A model generated the notes under the pieces. That model ran no database searches. It saw only the letters and a program-made list of their open reading frames with translations, and had not been told where the DNA came from. A stretch of DNA of 64,000 nucleotides. It comes from Oscillibacter valericigenes (GTDB lineage Bacteria > Bacillota > Clostridia > Oscillospirales > Oscillospiraceae). This document shows, in pieces, positions 9,309 through 17,215 of this stretch (positions within the stretch are counted from its first letter, which is position 1; each line of letters begins with the position of its first letter). Location: the NCBI RefSeq assembly GCF_016902445.1, contig NZ_JACSNX010000005.1, positions 87,248 through 151,247 on the forward strand, written 5' to 3'. The position numbers and the translations under genes were made by a program.

Positions 9309-11015
9309 ATGGCAGTAATGATTCCAGAACGCCCACGCACCTTCGATCCTGCAAGTCAAGAAGGACTAATGTTTGAGGCACTTGAATTGCTCCCGGATGA
9401 ATACTATGTATTTCATTCTTTCAGGATTGCTGATGTCAGAAATAACAGATTTTCCGAAAATGAAACTGACTTTGTGATTTTTAATCGGAATAAAGGCGTC
9501 ATTTGCTTGGAGGCAAAAGCTGGCCAGGTTCGCTATGAGAACGGGATTTGGTTATACGGCAGCGGGATACCAATGCATAACGGAGGACCCTTCAATCAAG
9601 CCAGCTCAAACAAGTATAGATTGATGCGGTACATTTCAGACAGCAACTTGTCAAATATCCTGGAAAAGTGTAAATTTTTTCATGGAGTCTGGTTCCCGTC
9701 AATCAGTGATGATAAACTGAGATCGATGACTTTGCCGCCTGAGGCAGCAAAAGAATTGGTATTGACGAAAGAAGCACTGCAAAATCCCGAGGTGTACTTG
9801 AACAGAATTTTTGCGCTGGAACTGTCAAGCAGGGTGGAAACATCGCTCAGTGAACTTGAGAGTAAACGGCTGATTCGGGAAATTTTCTGTCCACAGTTTA
9901 ATGTATTTCCGTCTGCTTCTTTTGATGCCGATTTAAAAAAAATTGTCTTTCACAGGCTGTTGCGTGAACAAGCAGGGATACTGGATTTTCTTGATGAACA
10001 GTTAACGGCTGCCGTGAACGGAGCAGCAGGAACCGGTAAAACAATGATTGCGGTTGAAAAAGCAAGTCGTCATGCTGCTGAAGGAGAAACCGTCTTGTTT
10101 TTGTGCTTCAACAGCAAACTTAAAGACTACTTAGAAGAAAATTATCCTAATAAGCTGGTAGCTTATTATACTATTGCAGGGTTCGTATGCAGACTTTGCA
10201 ATTCTGTTACGCCTGATTTTGATAAGGCTAAAAGTAAACTGGAAGATTATTATATTTCCGGAAATTTTCCTTTCAAACATGTGATTATTGATGAAGGCCA
10301 AGATTTTGGTGCTGACATTATTGAAGAGACAGACATTATTTCTTTGATTCATGACATAATTGTAGACAACGATACGGGCGGCACATTTTATGTATTTTAT
10401 GATAGGCTTCAGTTGGTTCAAGCTCGATCAATGCCGAAATTTATTGAAAATTTGGACTGCCGCCTTACCCTCTATCGGAATTGCAGGAATACTGAGAACA
10501 TTGCTCTAACTTCCCTAAGACCAATTACAGAACGAAAGCCAAAACTTTTTGACGGAGCCGTTAAAGGGACTCCTGCACGAATTCATTTTTGCGAAAGTCA
10601 GGAAGACGAAAAGGGTAAAATTGATTCTACGATTAATGAGCTGAGTAATGACGGATTTAAAGATATTGTCATACTGACATGGAAAACAGAGACATCCAGT
10701 ATTTTGAGCAACTATATTAAGAACGGCAAGTACAGAAATAAATACCAGTTTACAACCTGCAGGAAGTTTAAAGGATTAGAGGCCGATGTTGTCATTTTAA
10801 TCGATGTTGAAAAGGAAACATTTGATGCTCAGAATGTCTTGCTATATTATGTCGGCACATCTCGTGCGCGTATTCGTCTGGAAATAATGGCCGCAATGAG
10901 TGATGATGATTGTCGTGCAATTCTTAGCGAATCACTTCATTATAGCGGGAAAATTCGCCGCGCAAAAAAGGATCTTGCAAGTGCGCTCAATGCGATAGGA
11001 AGTCTCAACGGTTAA
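9309..11015 (+). CDS. NERD nuclease-SF1 (UvrD-like) helicase fusion
   Basis: 568 residues. Residues about 15-150 form a NERD domain with PD-(D/E)xK layout: D54 in ETDFVIF and E68-A-K70 in CLEAKAG, so nuclease activity is plausible. The rest is a superfamily 1 ATPase: Walker A GAAGTGKT at 238-245, a DEGQD Walker B at 328-332, a late motif RKFKGLEADVVILID near 485 and VGTSRAR near 520. It starts 2 bases after drmB and closes the operon. Class 2 DISARM normally carries DrmC (phospholipase-D family) here; no HxK(x)4D motif is present in this protein. NERD-helicase proteins occur in several defence contexts, so it may be the nuclease partner of this system, or a separate defence gene co-transcribed with it. 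The first is an inference from spacing. Confidence 0.8.
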   Translation: MAVMIPERPRTFDPASQEGLMFEALELLPDEYYVFHSFRIADVRNNRFSENETDFVIFNRNKGVICLEAKAGQVRYENGIWLYGSGIPMHNGGPFNQASSNKYRLMRYISDSNLSNILEKCKFFHGVWFPSISDDKLRSMTLPPEAAKELVLTKEALQNPEVYLNRIFALELSSRVETSLSELESKRLIREIFCPQFNVFPSASFDADLKKIVFHRLLREQAGILDFLDEQLTAAVNGAAGTGKTMIAVEKASRHAAEGETVLFLCFNSKLKDYLEENYPNKLVAYYTIAGFVCRLCNSVTPDFDKAKSKLEDYYISGNFPFKHVIIDEGQDFGADIIEETDIISLIHDIIVDNDTGGTFYVFYDRLQLVQARSMPKFIENLDCRLTLYRNCRNTENIALTSLRPITERKPKLFDGAVKGTPARIHFCESQEDEKGKIDSTINELSNDGFKDIVILTWKTETSSILSNYIKNGKYRNKYQFTTCRKFKGLEADVVILIDVEKETFDAQNVLLYYVGTSRARIRLEIMAAMSDDDCRAILSESLHYSGKIRRAKKDLASALNAIGSLNG

Positions 11016-11105
11016 TTCTTCATCACAGGGGTAACAGGAGCTACATCATAAAGAGTTCGGGACTGCCTGATGCCTGGAAAGAACAATCAACAAGAGGTTT
11101 CCTTG

Positions 11106-11313
11106 ATGAAAAGACTTGGACATAATTCCGAATACCTCTGCAAAGGGCCGTTGGTTGATGTGTACGCAGGGGCTCTTGTCAGATGCATAGTTGTTGCTAT
11201 ATTGCTGGAAGAGATTGCAAAATGGGACATCCCCCCTGGCCTATGATGGCGTACACTTCACAGAGCAGGGGCACAGAACCTTTGCCGCCGGACTTCTGGA
11301 GAAACTCAGATGA
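11106..11313 (+). pseudogene. Decayed gene with SGNH/GDSL hydrolase tail
   Basis: A short frame opens at ATG 11106 and stops just past a run of six C at 11231-11236. One frame over, from the C run to TGA 11311-11313, the sequence reads LAYDGVHFTEQGHRTFAAGL, the terminal block V of SGNH hydrolases (catalytic D and H). Joining the two would need a frameshift at the C run, a typical decay site. The upstream half is not recognisable. The stop overlaps the next gene as ATGA, as expected for a former operon partner. From 11016 to 11105 I see nothing else. Confidence 0.4.
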
Positions 11314-11687
11314 AACGAATCCTGCCTATACTCTTATCTCTTCTGCTGTTGACTGGGTGCAGTGGAAACTCTGCGGATGGCTACCAGCAGATCACCCAGG
11401 AGGAGGCCAAAGAGATGATGGACACCCAGGAAGTCATCATCCTGGATGTGCGGGAGCAGGACGAGTACGACAGCGGCCACATCCCCGGCGCAGTGTTGTT
11501 GCCAGTGGGAAGCATCGACGAAGACACCGCCACCGAGGTGATCCCCGAAAAGGATTCCACCGTTCTGGTCTACTGCCGCAGTGGGAACCGCAGCAAGACG
11601 GCATCCTCTGCTCTGGCAGAACTGGGCTACACCAACATCTACGAATTCGGCGGCATCAGCACCTGGCCCTATGAGACGGAGTCATAG
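11310..11687 (+). CDS. Rhodanese-domain lipoprotein
   Basis: 125 residues. The N terminus MKRILPILLSLLLLTGCSG is a lipoprotein signal with a cysteine lipobox at residue 17, so the mature protein should be anchored outside the membrane. Residues 27-121 are a single rhodanese domain: ILDVREQDEYDSGHIPGA near the front and the active-site loop CRSGNRS with catalytic cysteine near residue 91. Rhodanese domains transfer sulfane sulfur; secreted versions in Firmicutes are common but of unsettled substrate. Its ATG overlaps the stop of the decayed SGNH tail. A strong hairpin follows at 11755-11781. Codons are GC-rich, unlike the defence island to the left. Confidence 0.88.
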   Translation: MKRILPILLSLLLLTGCSGNSADGYQQITQEEAKEMMDTQEVIILDVREQDEYDSGHIPGAVLLPVGSIDEDTATEVIPEKDSTVLVYCRSGNRSKTASSALAELGYTNIYEFGGISTWPYETES

Positions 11688-11754
11688 ACTCGGAAATAGA
11701 GAGTCTAAGCACATATGACCCCATCAAAAACTGCATCGCCGAGTCAAAGAATAC

Positions 11755-11781
11755 AAGGGACTGGCCTCCGGCCAGTCCCTT
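11755..11781. terminator. Bidirectional intrinsic terminator
   Basis: Perfect 12-bp inverted repeat (AAGGGACTGGCC, loop TCC) followed by TTCTCCGTTTT on the plus side. It lies between the converging rhodanese and DUF6076 genes. Confidence 0.75.
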
Positions 11782-11805
11782 TCTCCGTTTTGAAACAGGC
11801 CGCTA

Positions 11806-12783
11806 TCAGAGCGGCACCTTTGCGTTCTTCAGCCAATCCTGGAACTCCTCCAGGGTGATGACCTCCCGGTCGCATTTCTTTTTCATCTCTCTGGCCTGTT
11901 CGCTCCAGGCGTAGAACTGCTCGTCGGTGATACGGCCGGCCTTGATCCAGGCAAAGCGTTTCTTGTACTCCTTGCGGTAGGCCTTGAACACCGGATCGTC
12001 AGACTGTTTCTTGGTCCACTGCTGGAAGGCCCCGGCCTCCCGGCAGGTCTGCTGGCCGGAGGCCACCGGGCGCTCGCAGTACTCCGCGCTGACCCGGCCG
12101 GTCTGGGGGAACCACCGTCCGCAGTTCTTGCACCGCCGGACAGTGATCCCGCGCTCCACGCAGCTGCGCAGGGAGTAGTCGATCATGTCCGGAATGTGGA
12201 GGGGATACAGGACCGGCGAGCACCGGCCCGGTTCCACCGGCTCAAAGCTGAGGGGGATGGGCCGGAAGGAGAACAGAGACGGGTCCTTGGGGGCATCGTA
12301 GAGATAGTGTGCCGATGCCTGCTGCTGGGGATCCCGCCCCGCCTTGTCCACATCCAGAACGAGATCAAAGAAACGCTGTACCTGCTGCTGATAAAGCGGG
12401 AGCTGTTCCGGGATGCCCTGCAGCTCCTCCAGCATCTGCTGATCCTCCCTGCTCCCCCGGTCCTGGGTGATCCCCATGCGTCCAAACCGCTCAAACCAGC
12501 GCACATACAGAAGATTCAGGTAGATGTGCCGGCTCCCAAGGTCACCCAGGTCCATCAAGGTACGGACCCCAGCCTCTTTATCATCCCGGTCGATCAGAAG
12601 GGACCAGTCCTCATAAGCCCGCCGCAGCAGGGGCTCCATCTCCTTACAGTCGGTCTCCAGAAAAGACAGCAGGCTCTCCAGGAACGGGAGCTCCCGATAG
12701 GTCGAGGGTACGCCCTGGATCCCGTGGCTATCGAATTGGAAAACCTCTTTTTTCTCAGAGAAGTACATCTTGGCATACCACAT
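11806..12783 (-). CDS. DUF6076 domain-containing protein
   Basis: 325 residues, cytoplasmic. The C-terminal third has a zinc-finger-like segment VRRCKNCGRWFPQ (near residue 215) followed by YCERP and TCREAG, a CGNR-like treble-clef pattern, then a basic, Trp-rich helical tail. I place it in the DUF6076 family, common in mobile elements of gut Clostridia and of unknown function. The start is set at ATG 12783 because GGAGG lies 9 bases upstream; an in-frame start at 12852 would overlap a promoter-like region and adds a poor extension. It is the leftmost gene of the mobile element, transcribed away from the other element genes. Confidence 0.72.
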   Translation of the reverse strand: MWYAKMYFSEKKEVFQFDSHGIQGVPSTYRELPFLESLLSFLETDCKEMEPLLRRAYEDWSLLIDRDDKEAGVRTLMDLGDLGSRHIYLNLLYVRWFERFGRMGITQDRGSREDQQMLEELQGIPEQLPLYQQQVQRFFDLVLDVDKAGRDPQQQASAHYLYDAPKDPSLFSFRPIPLSFEPVEPGRCSPVLYPLHIPDMIDYSLRSCVERGITVRRCKNCGRWFPQTGRVSAEYCERPVASGQQTCREAGAFQQWTKKQSDDPVFKAYRKEYKKRFAWIKAGRITDEQFYAWSEQAREMKKKCDREVITLEEFQDWLKNAKVPL

Positions 12784-12831
12784 GTCGGCGCCCTCCAAAA
12801 TAGACAATCGTAAAAAATTTATAAAATAGTC

Positions 12832-12862
12832 TTGACAAGGGGGTAGGTTCACATGCTACAAT
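12832..12862 (+). promoter_or_regulatory. Sigma-A promoter, plus strand, in element left intergenic region
   Basis: TTGACA (12832-12837), 19-base spacer, TACAAT (12857-12862) preceded by TGC as an extended -10. It would fire into the 430-base gene-free stretch ahead of the excisionase-like gene at 13299. Confidence 0.55.
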
Positions 12863-13298
12863 ACTCTCACGGGGAACTGTCAAAATAATCTTACAATAGT
12901 CTAACACCCGCAAATCCGATTGTCAACGGGGAATTGGTCCCCAACATTCGGAACGGCACCTTGAAAAATGAATACCCATCACCAGAGACGATACTCTCCG
13001 GGGAAGCAGCGCCAGGACATTGTCGCAGAGCACCGACAATTGAGCGTACCAAGGGGAAGAAAACGCTGTGTTGGTCAAACAAGGCCGCAGGGCAGGAACC
13101 GGTATGGTGCATGGCCAAACCCTGAAACCCAGAAAAGAAAAAGACAGACCCTGTAAAAAAACCGCTGAACTGCTGCAACAGTTCAGCGGCCTGCCGCGTT
13201 TCGGAAAACACAGCCTGATCTGTGTCCCAGTTTAACAGAGAGACCTCCGAAACGCAAGAATTTTTTCTCTGAATTTGAAACACCGGAGGTACTGAGCA
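12863..13298. other. Gene-free structured interval upstream of the excisionase-like gene
   Basis: No credible gene. Two structures stand out: an 11-bp hairpin CCGCTGAACTG/CAGTTCAGCGG (13162-13189) whose minus-strand side ends in seven T (13155-13161), and a long-range repeat GCGTTTCGGA (13196-13205) with TCCGAAACGC (13246-13255), enclosing a small ACACAG/CTGTGT stem and followed on the plus side by TTTTTT (13261-13266). Both could act as terminators, in opposite directions. A plus transcript from the promoter at 12832 would be about 400 bases. Confidence 0.5.
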
Positions 13299-13508
13299 TT
13301 GAAACTGTCTGTCTACAAATCCTACGACGACCTGCCCCTGTTCCTCAACGCCAAGATGGTAGCGCAGGTACTGGGCGTGTCCATCTCCACCGCCTACGAG
13401 CTGCTCAACGAACCCGGCTTCCCCACGCTGCGTGTGGGGAGCCGCATAGTGGTCCCGAAAGAGAGGTTCATCCGGTGGGCGGAGGGACAGTCGGGAGGTG
13501 CGAAATGA
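13299..13508 (+). CDS. Excisionase-type helix-turn-helix protein
   Basis: 69 residues. LPLFLNAKMVAQVLGVSIST followed by AYELLNEPGFPTLRVGSRIV and PKERFIRWAEG is the MerR-like winged HTH of the helix_turn_helix_17/excisionase family. Such proteins bind att sites and bias a tyrosine integrase toward excision, or act as small regulators. TTG start at 13299, with GGAGGT at 13285-13290 eight bases upstream. Its stop overlaps the start of the next gene (ATGA). The presence of two tyrosine integrases in the same element supports an excisionase role, but this is inference. Confidence 0.75.
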   Translation: MKLSVYKSYDDLPLFLNAKMVAQVLGVSISTAYELLNEPGFPTLRVGSRIVVPKERFIRWAEGQSGGAK

Positions 13509-13945
13509 GAAAACAGCACTGGCCCAAGCGGGACCCTATCAAGAACTACTTCCCCCTCCCCAACGAGATCTTCTCCCTGGGACTGTCTGCCGGGGCGATC
13601 GCAGTCTACGGATTTCTCCTCCATCGGGAGGACCGAAAGACCTACCAGTGCGTGGCCAGCTACCGGACCATCGGAGAGGCGGTGGGGATGAGCGTCAACA
13701 CAGTACGCAAGTATGTGGCCGAGCTGGAGGATCGTGGCCTGGTCCGGACGGAGCGCACCACCGTCACCACCCGGGACGGCCGCACCCTCAACGGCTGTCT
13801 GCGTTACTACATCCTGCCCATCCAGATGTCCATCGAACAGTTCTATGAGCGGCAGCTCCACGCGGCTGACCTGGCACTGGAACGGCAGAGAGCGGAACAG
13901 CGCATGGCGGCGCTGAAGAGAAAGGAGTGTGCATCCGGATGCTGA
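13505..13945 (+). CDS. Winged-HTH replication-initiator-like protein
   Basis: 146 residues. The centre (about 25-85) is a winged HTH: LGLSAGAIAVYGFLLHRED, then RTIGEAVGMSVNTVRKYV and ELEDRGLVRTERT. This layout matches helix-turn-helix proteins found beside relaxases in Firmicute mobile elements, related to RepA_N/DnaD-like initiators. Start ATG 13505 follows GGGAGGTGCGAA; it overlaps the upstream stop by 4 bases, and its own stop overlaps the next start by 7, so 13299-14310 is one operon. Role in element replication or regulation is not resolved. Confidence 0.65.
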   Translation: MRKQHWPKRDPIKNYFPLPNEIFSLGLSAGAIAVYGFLLHREDRKTYQCVASYRTIGEAVGMSVNTVRKYVAELEDRGLVRTERTTVTTRDGRTLNGCLRYYILPIQMSIEQFYERQLHAADLALERQRAEQRMAALKRKECASGC

Positions 13946-14310
13946 TGCAGATGATCGACTGCGTGATTGAGCAGAACCCGTCTCTGTCAGCACGGCGCAC
14001 CATAGACATGCGGCGGTACATCGTCAACCGGTGGAACAGTACGCATGAGGAGTCTACCGACGAAGATGCGGTAGCCCTGTTCCTCTGCGATGAGAGCCGT
14101 GGAAACCTGACAGATGAACAAAGAATATTTGCGAAGGAGTGCCGTGAAGAGATAACGGCCTGCTATCGAAATACGGTGTTCCAGATGTTTCAGTGCGGCG
14201 AGATGATGCGCCGGCATCTGGTGTCCGGACCGGAGGAATACTGCCGGATTTTTCTGCCGCAGTACGCCGTTCCCTGCAGCAAGCAGCTCTCCCCGTGTAA
14301 CGGCCTGTGA
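13939..14310 (+). CDS. Hypothetical protein of the mobile element
   Basis: 123 residues, not recognised. The sequence is cytoplasmic with helical character (RRTIDMRRYIVNRWNSTHEE; DAVALFLCDESRGNL) and no clear motif. ATG 13939 is preferred to GTG 13927 because AAAGGAG (13921-13927) would overlap the latter. The 7-base overlap with the upstream gene suggests translational coupling. Confidence 0.6.
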   Translation: MLMQMIDCVIEQNPSLSARRTIDMRRYIVNRWNSTHEESTDEDAVALFLCDESRGNLTDEQRIFAKECREEITACYRNTVFQMFQCGEMMRRHLVSGPEEYCRIFLPQYAVPCSKQLSPCNGL

Positions 14311-14660
14311 GCCGCTGTGTGCCTCGATTTCGGGAGGGACAGAGACCCTGCCCCTCCCGGCGGTTTCGGGGCGGATTTGGCCCGTTGTTCCACCGCTGTG
14401 GAGGGGGCCTATCCGGGGAATTTGCCGCCCCGTAACTGATTTACGGAGGACGAAAGGAAAAGCAGGAGAAAGCCTTGGCGCTTTTATGGCGCCTGGGCAG
14501 TCACTTCCGCCCGCAGTGCGGGCGGTTTCCGGGGACGGGGGCTGACGCTTTTCCGGGTCGCCAAAACTGCGATTGACGCTATTTTCGGAAAAACCGGCGA
14601 ATATCCCCGCCGTTGAGGGATACTCGCTGACGCTACGATAGAGTTTGGAGGGATTTGACA
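14311..14660. other. Candidate oriT region (350-base gene-free stretch)
   Basis: No gene seen. It lies directly upstream of the MobC-like and relaxase genes, the usual place for an origin of transfer, and is rich in inverted repeats: CGGGAGGG...CCCTCCCG (about 14329-14360), GGCGC/GGCGCC around a TTTTAT loop (about 14477-14492), and CCGCCCGCA-G-TGCGGGCGG (about 14508-14526). The nick site cannot be placed from sequence alone. Confidence 0.4.
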
Positions 14661-15068
14661 ATGGATGAAAATAGACACAGACACACCGTTTGGATAGATG
14701 ACGATGTGTGGGATCAGGTGGAGTCACACTACCAGAAGGACAACTGTGCGAAAAGAAACGAATTTATCGCAAAGGCCATTCGGTTCTACTCCGGCTACCT
14801 GGATACGGAATCTGCCGATGCTTACCTGCCCCGGGTCCTGGCCGATGTGCTGGAGGGCAAGCTGGGGGCCCTGGGAAACCGGATGGGACACCTGCTGTTC
14901 AAGCTGTCGGTAGATCAAAACCTCATGGGGAATATCCTGGCTGCCGACATAGAGATCGACCCGGATGAGCTGCGGAAAGCTCGCGTCCGCTGTGTCAAAG
15001 AGGTCAAGGAGACCAACGGTGAGATCAGCTTCGAAGACACGGTTCGTTACCAAAAGGGGGCTGAGTAA
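14661..15068 (+). CDS. Ribbon-helix-helix mobilization accessory protein (MobC-like)
   Basis: 135 residues. The N terminus RHTVWIDDDVWDQVESHY then RNEFIAKAIRFYSGYL is a CopG/Arc-type ribbon-helix-helix DNA-binding domain. A helical C-terminal half follows. Small RHH proteins encoded next to a relaxase bind oriT and help relaxosome assembly. ATG 14661 has GGAGGG eight bases upstream. The stop overlaps the relaxase start as TAATG, tying the two genes together. Confidence 0.75.
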   Translation: MDENRHRHTVWIDDDVWDQVESHYQKDNCAKRNEFIAKAIRFYSGYLDTESADAYLPRVLADVLEGKLGALGNRMGHLLFKLSVDQNLMGNILAADIEIDPDELRKARVRCVKEVKETNGEISFEDTVRYQKGAE

Positions 15069-16873
15069 TGCCGGGACTGATCCAGAAGTCAGGCTACATC
15101 AAGCCGGGAAACGGCGGCGGACACTATGCCGAGTACATCGCCACCCGGGAGGGTGTGGAGCTGATCGAGGCTCCATCCCCCTCCCACGACGGCGGCGGCT
15201 ACCTGGAGTATATGGCCCAGCGCCCTCGCTCCCACGGCCTGTTCTCCGCTGACGGTCCCGCCGATCTGGAGAAAACCATGGAGGAGATCAACGGGCATAC
15301 CGGGCCGGTGTGGACCTTCGTCTACTCTTTGAAGCGGGAGGATGCCCACAGGCTGGGCTACGAGAACAGTGAGAGTTGGCGCAGATTATTGCTGGCTCAT
15401 CAAACAGAATTGGCGACAGCGATGAGAATTCCGCCAAGCAGTTTTCGTTGGTGTGCCGCCTTCCACGATGAAAAACACCACCCACACATCCACATGATGG
15501 TCTGGTCGGCAGACCCCAAGCAGGGGTATCTCACAGAAAAGGGCATCGAAAAGATGCGCTCCCAGCTGTCCAATGAGATCTTCCGGGACGAGCTGCTGTC
15601 TCTCTACCAGAAGAAAGATCTATCCTACAGCCAAGTGCGGGACGCGGCAACGGAGGCCATGGGGCGGCTCATCCGGGAGATGGAGACAGGTCTGTGTCAC
15701 AGCCCTATCATCATGGAGCAGATGGAGACGCTGGCCGGGATGCTGGAGGACCACAAGGGCAAAAAGGTCTACGGCTACCTGAAAAAACCGGCAAAGGCGC
15801 AGGTGGACGCCATCGTGGATGAACTGGCCAAGGTCCCGGAGGTGGCAGAGTGCTACGAACAGTGGAACCGGCTCCGGGACGAACTGGAGCGTTACTATAA
15901 AGACTCCCCCAGAGAGCACCTGCCCCTCTCCCAACAGAAGGAGTTCAAAGCCATCAAGAACATGGTCATCCGGGAGGCGGAGCGGCTCCGGCTGGGTACG
16001 TTTACCTTTGAGGATGCCCGCATGAGAGACGAAGTGGATGAGGACCAGGATGCGGTGTACTTCGCCTGGGACTCCGACTGGCAGATGGCCGAAATCTACC
16101 AGAGTGCCAAGGAAGTGCTGGAGGAGTACGAAAATCCAGAGGAGGAAAAAGCGGAGCAGGTGCGGGTGCTGGAGCAGCTCTGGCAGAGAGGTTTCACCCT
16201 GGCCGCCTATCAGCTGGGCAAGTGCTGGCGGGACGGGCGGGGCGTTCTCCCCGATGATGAGCAGGCGGAACTGTGGTTCCGGCGGGCGGCGGACGCGGGA
16301 TATGACTTTGCTCAGTACGCACTGGGAAAGTTCCTGCAAAGCCAAAAGAGAACGGATGAGGCGGTATCCTGGTATGGAAAAGCGGCGGCGCAGGGGAACT
16401 CCTGCGCCGCCTACCGCCTGGGAAAACTGTATCTGGAAGGAAAAGATGTCCCGAAAGACGTGCCCAAAGCGGTAGACTACCTGACGTTCTCCGCCGAACA
16501 GGGCAACCAGTACGCCCAGTACGCTCTGGGAAAGCTGTACCTCACCGGACAGGATGTCAAACAGGACCGGGAGCGGGCCTGGGCGTATTTCTATGAATCG
16601 GCGGAACAGGGAAATGAGTACGCCGACTTCTTTCTGGAACACTTCGACCAGGCGGGCAGGCCCAATGTGTTCCTGGCGGCCACCCGGCTGCTCCACCATC
16701 TGAGTCAGATCTTTCGTGACAACTCGGTGCCGCCCGCCGCCCCGGTGGGACAGCGGGTGGACCGAAAGCTGCGGCGGAAAATCCAGAAAAAGAAGATCGC
16801 CATGGGTCACAAGCCGGATGACCATGAGGAAGCTCCCCGGCAGGATATGGGCGGCATGACCATGGGGTGGTAG
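15068..16873 (+). CDS. MobP-family relaxase with C-terminal Sel1-like repeats
   Basis: 601 residues. The relaxase domain fills the first ~300 residues; its metal-binding histidine motif HDEKHHPHIHMMVW starts at residue 133, as in MOBP-type (MobP3-like) relaxases, which nick oriT through a tyrosine and pilot the strand in conjugation. A candidate catalytic tyrosine is in GGHYAEYI near residue 20. After a charged linker the C-terminal part (about 375-530) carries four or five Sel1-like repeats, each with the pattern AxYxLGKxY...A..W: for instance AAYQLGKCWRDGRGV, AAYRLGKLYLEGKDV and AQYALGKLYLTGQDV. Sel1 repeats are protein-binding solenoids, so a contact with a coupling protein or host factor is possible. 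The element has no secretion genes, so it must use a helper's. Confidence 0.85.
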   Translation: MPGLIQKSGYIKPGNGGGHYAEYIATREGVELIEAPSPSHDGGGYLEYMAQRPRSHGLFSADGPADLEKTMEEINGHTGPVWTFVYSLKREDAHRLGYENSESWRRLLLAHQTELATAMRIPPSSFRWCAAFHDEKHHPHIHMMVWSADPKQGYLTEKGIEKMRSQLSNEIFRDELLSLYQKKDLSYSQVRDAATEAMGRLIREMETGLCHSPIIMEQMETLAGMLEDHKGKKVYGYLKKPAKAQVDAIVDELAKVPEVAECYEQWNRLRDELERYYKDSPREHLPLSQQKEFKAIKNMVIREAERLRLGTFTFEDARMRDEVDEDQDAVYFAWDSDWQMAEIYQSAKEVLEEYENPEEEKAEQVRVLEQLWQRGFTLAAYQLGKCWRDGRGVLPDDEQAELWFRRAADAGYDFAQYALGKFLQSQKRTDEAVSWYGKAAAQGNSCAAYRLGKLYLEGKDVPKDVPKAVDYLTFSAEQGNQYAQYALGKLYLTGQDVKQDRERAWAYFYESAEQGNEYADFFLEHFDQAGRPNVFLAATRLLHHLSQIFRDNSVPPAAPVGQRVDRKLRRKIQKKKIAMGHKPDDHEEAPRQDMGGMTMGW

Positions 16874-16906
16874 CAATCACCAACGAAACCGCAGTAAAAA
16901 ATGCCG

Positions 16907-16935
16907 TTGAATTTTACAGCAGATCGAGGTATACT
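16907..16935 (+). promoter_or_regulatory. Promoter of the toxin-antitoxin pair
   Basis: TTGAAT (16907-16912), 17-base spacer, TATACT (16930-16935). GGTAT at 16928 and ATACC at 16956-16960 form a split inverted repeat spanning the -10, a possible autorepression site. Confidence 0.7.
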
Positions 16936-16960
16936 AAGGGCAAGAAAGGGGCTGAATACC

Positions 16961-17215
16961 ATGCCGAACATCAAACCCATCTCCGATCTGCGTAATTACA
17001 CGGAGGTCCTGCGTGACGTGGCAGTGGGCGCACCGGTTTTTCTGACGAAGAATGGCCGGGGCCGCTACGCCATCGTGGACATGCAGGACTATGAGCGGAC
17101 ACAGGCCACCCTCCGGCTGATGAACGAGCTGGCCAAGGGCCGCAAGTCCGGGGAAGAGAAGGGCTGGTTGACGCTGGAGGCCGTAGAGGAACATCTCGGA
17201 ATCGCAGATGAATAA
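16961..17215 (+). CDS. Phd/YefM-family antitoxin
   Basis: 84 residues. MPNIKPISDLRNYTEVLRDV and VFLTKNGRGRYAIVDMQDYE are the Phd/YefM N-terminal DNA-binding fold; the C-terminal tail should wrap the toxin. These antitoxins neutralise the partner and repress their own promoter. ATG 16961 is chosen over an upstream in-frame start at 16901, which would precede the promoter. The end overlaps the toxin gene by 8 bases. Confidence 0.87.
   Translation: MPNIKPISDLRNYTEVLRDVAVGAPVFLTKNGRGRYAIVDMQDYERTQATLRLMNELAKGRKSGEEKGWLTLEAVEEHLGIADE

Noticed and set aside
1..11015. BREX or type I restriction system
   Set aside because: There is no PglZ, BrxC, HsdR or HsdS; helicase plus DUF1998 and a C5 methyltransferase fit DISARM much better.
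12891..13283. 130-residue open frame on the minus strand
   Set aside because: It runs through both hairpins, has a poor composition and no ribosome site.
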